Assembly (NCBI RefSeq): GCF_900130045.1
Contig: NZ_FQXT01000001.1
Location: forward strand, 601,014 to 665,013
Direction of reading: 5' to 3'
Source: Leeuwenhoekiella palythoae
GTDB lineage: Bacteria; Bacteroidota; Bacteroidia; Flavobacteriales; Flavobacteriaceae
Length of the DNA: 64,000 nt
A program made the position numbers and the translations under genes. How positions within the stretch are numbered: position 1 is the stretch's first letter; every line of letters begins with the position of its first letter. Of the stretch, positions 62,525-64,000 are shown in pieces. Below the pieces are notes generated by a model that searched no databases, was not told the origin of the DNA, and was given only the letters and a program-made list of their open reading frames with translations.

Positions 62525-63973
62525 ATGAAACAAAAAAAGAACTCCCATTCTACCGAAAGAAGAGACTTTATTAAAAAGGCTTCTATAGCTTCTTTAGGTA
62601 TTTCTATTGTACCCAGACACGTATTAGGAGGTGTAGGGTTTACTGCGCCTAGTGACAAACTCGTTGTTGCCGGTATAGGTGTAGGTGGAAAAGGAGAAAG
62701 TGATATTAAAAGTTTTGCCGATTCTGGTTTGGCAGAAATCGCGTTCTTATGCGACGTTGATGACCGTAGAGCTGCTAACTCAAGAGCGCGTTTTCCAAAA
62801 GCGAAATACTATAAAGATTATCGCGAAATGCTAGATAAAGAAGGCGATAAGATTGACGCTGTTTCTGTTTCTACACCAGATCATAACCACGCTGTTCAAG
62901 CAATGGCTGCTATGGAAATGGGCAAGCACGTTTATGTGCAAAAGCCTCTGACCCACGATATTTATGAAGCGCGCCAGCTTACCGAAGCGGCAGACAAATA
63001 CAAAGTGGTTACGCAAATGGGTAACCAAGGAGCGTCAAACAACGGTACGCGTTTAATGAGCGAGTGGTTTGATGCCGGCTTGATTGGTGAGATTGAAGAA
63101 GTATATTGCTGGACAGACAGACCGGTTTGGCCTCAAGGAATTCCTTGGCCACAAACGCCTGAAGCAGTCCCAAGCGAACTAGATTGGGATCTTTGGTTGG
63201 GTACGGCTCCTTATAAAGATTATGTAGGCGGCTTAGTACCGTTCAACTGGCGTGGCTGGTGGGATTATGGTACAGGCGCATTAGGCGATATGGGATGTCA
63301 CTTGGTTGAAGTTCCTGTGCGTGTGCTTAACCTAAAATATCCTAAGGATGTGCAATGTAGCGTAGGAAGTGTGTATGTAGACGAATTCAAGCGCGGTTAT
63401 TTCCCTGAAAGCTGCCCTCCATCAAGTCACGTTACAATGACCTTCCCTAAAACCGATAAAACAAAAGGAGACATCAAATTACACTGGATGGACGGAGGTA
63501 TTCAGCCGGCTCGCCCAGAAGAATTGGGTCCAAACGAAGTCTTTGGAGACGGCGGAAACGGAGTGCTATTTGTAGGTACTAAAGGTAAAATGATGTGTGG
63601 TACCTATTCTGAAAATCCACAACTATTACCGACTTCAAAAACAGAACGCACTCAAGTTGCCGAAAAATATGAGCGTGTACCCGGCGGTGCAGGCGGTCAT
63701 TACAAGCAATGGGTAGAAGCTGCTCTTGCCGGATACGGCAAAAAAGAAGTGAGTTCGCCGTTTAGCGTTGCAGGACCACTTACAGAGACCTTATTGATTG
63801 CCAATCTCGCTATAAGAGGTTTTGACATTCGCAAGGAACTTGAAAATGGAAACGTAGAATACCCTGGGCGTTATATTGAAATGCTTTGGGACGCAGAAAA
63901 TATGCGTGTAACTAATTTTGAAGAAGCAAATCAATTTGTGAAGCGTAATTACCGTGAAGGGTGGAAATTATAA
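62525..63973 (+). CDS. Gfo/Idh/MocA-family oxidoreductase with Tat-type signal
   Basis: This 482-residue protein begins with a twin-arginine-like signal (ERRDFIKKASIASLGISIVP, about 11-30), so it is probably exported folded to the periplasm. A Rossmann NAD(P) domain follows (LVVAGIGVGGKGESDIKSF, EIAFLCDVDDRRA, DAVSVSTPDHNH, VYVQKPLTHDIYEA, where EKP is replaced by QKP). The C-terminal domain includes FNWRGWWDYGTGALGDMGCHLVE. The GH109-like members of this family act on sugars by an oxidised intermediate. It is only 11 bases after the GH92 gene and probably acts on the released sugar; the reaction is unknown. Confidence 0.9.
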   Translation: MKQKKNSHSTERRDFIKKASIASLGISIVPRHVLGGVGFTAPSDKLVVAGIGVGGKGESDIKSFADSGLAEIAFLCDVDDRRAANSRARFPKAKYYKDYREMLDKEGDKIDAVSVSTPDHNHAVQAMAAMEMGKHVYVQKPLTHDIYEARQLTEAADKYKVVTQMGNQGASNNGTRLMSEWFDAGLIGEIEEVYCWTDRPVWPQGIPWPQTPEAVPSELDWDLWLGTAPYKDYVGGLVPFNWRGWWDYGTGALGDMGCHLVEVPVRVLNLKYPKDVQCSVGSVYVDEFKRGYFPESCPPSSHVTMTFPKTDKTKGDIKLHWMDGGIQPARPEELGPNEVFGDGGNGVLFVGTKGKMMCGTYSENPQLLPTSKTERTQVAEKYERVPGGAGGHYKQWVEAALAGYGKKEVSSPFSVAGPLTETLLIANLAIRGFDIRKELENGNVEYPGRYIEMLWDAENMRVTNFEEANQFVKRNYREGWKL

Positions 63974-64000
63974 TATATAGAAGCTAATACCCACCGAAGC

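Noticed and set aside
1-64000. CRISPR array, prophage, integrative element or tRNA gene
   Set aside because: No regular repeat-spacer array, integrase, transposase, phage structural gene or cloverleaf was recognised by eye on either strand.

Overview
The window looks like the chromosome of a flavobacterium (Bacteroidota, Flavobacteriaceae-like). The evidence is two SusC/SusD pairs with partner lipoproteins, the TAnnTTTG-type -7 promoter boxes, the absence of Shine-Dalgarno sequences, many short lipoprotein signals, and intergenic repeats of a style common in this family. No tRNA, rRNA, CRISPR array, transposase gene or prophage was seen.

Left part (1-21 kb). A GC-richer HEPN-like gene is divergent from a small XRE regulator, with palindromic operator candidates between them. 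A block of dispersed palindromic repeats (2.3-3.45 kb) follows, together with a broken XRE gene and a SAM methyltransferase. From 17.2 kb down to 4.3 kb, on the minus strand, runs a tight six-gene defence operon: type III Mod methylase, type III Res helicase-nuclease, McrB, McrC, a PLD-like/SNF2 helicase and a DUF4391 protein. mcrB and mcrC lie in the same reading frame, separated by a single TGA. A DUF2779 gene remnant lies just behind mod. A second copy of the repeat block, in the same orientation, sits at 19.9-20.6 kb, so the island is bracketed by long direct repeats.

Middle (21-41 kb). This part holds mostly separate housekeeping and accessory genes. A zinc-finger/flavin monooxygenase fusion and a DUF1080 lipoprotein come first. 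A ribulose-monophosphate formaldehyde-fixation pair (hxlB-hxlA) follows, with a divergent AraC regulator and repeated operator-like sites. Next are an OprP-type porin with three tandem 11-bp repeats at its promoter and a DUF808 membrane protein. Two PepSY-like periplasmic proteins flank a two-component system and an SdiA-regulated-like protein. All four promoters of that last group share one 12-bp motif at an identical distance from the -7 box. The part ends with an SDR dehydrogenase, a very large outer-membrane protein whose metallophosphoesterase domain has lost its metal ligands, an exonuclease/GIY-YIG fusion and a bile-acid-symporter-like transporter.

Right part (41.7-64 kb). This is a polysaccharide utilisation locus under a LacI-family regulator: susC1-susD1-basic secretory protein-F5/8C lipoprotein-DUF4965 family enzyme, then susC2-susD2-DUF3823, then GH92 alpha-mannosidase-Gfo/Idh/MocA oxidoreductase. 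Palindromes built on AAAACGTTTT lie upstream of susC1, susC2 and the GH92 gene at the same distance from a -7-like box, which points to one shared regulon. The likely substrate is an alpha-mannose-containing glycan or glycoprotein, inferred mainly from GH92.
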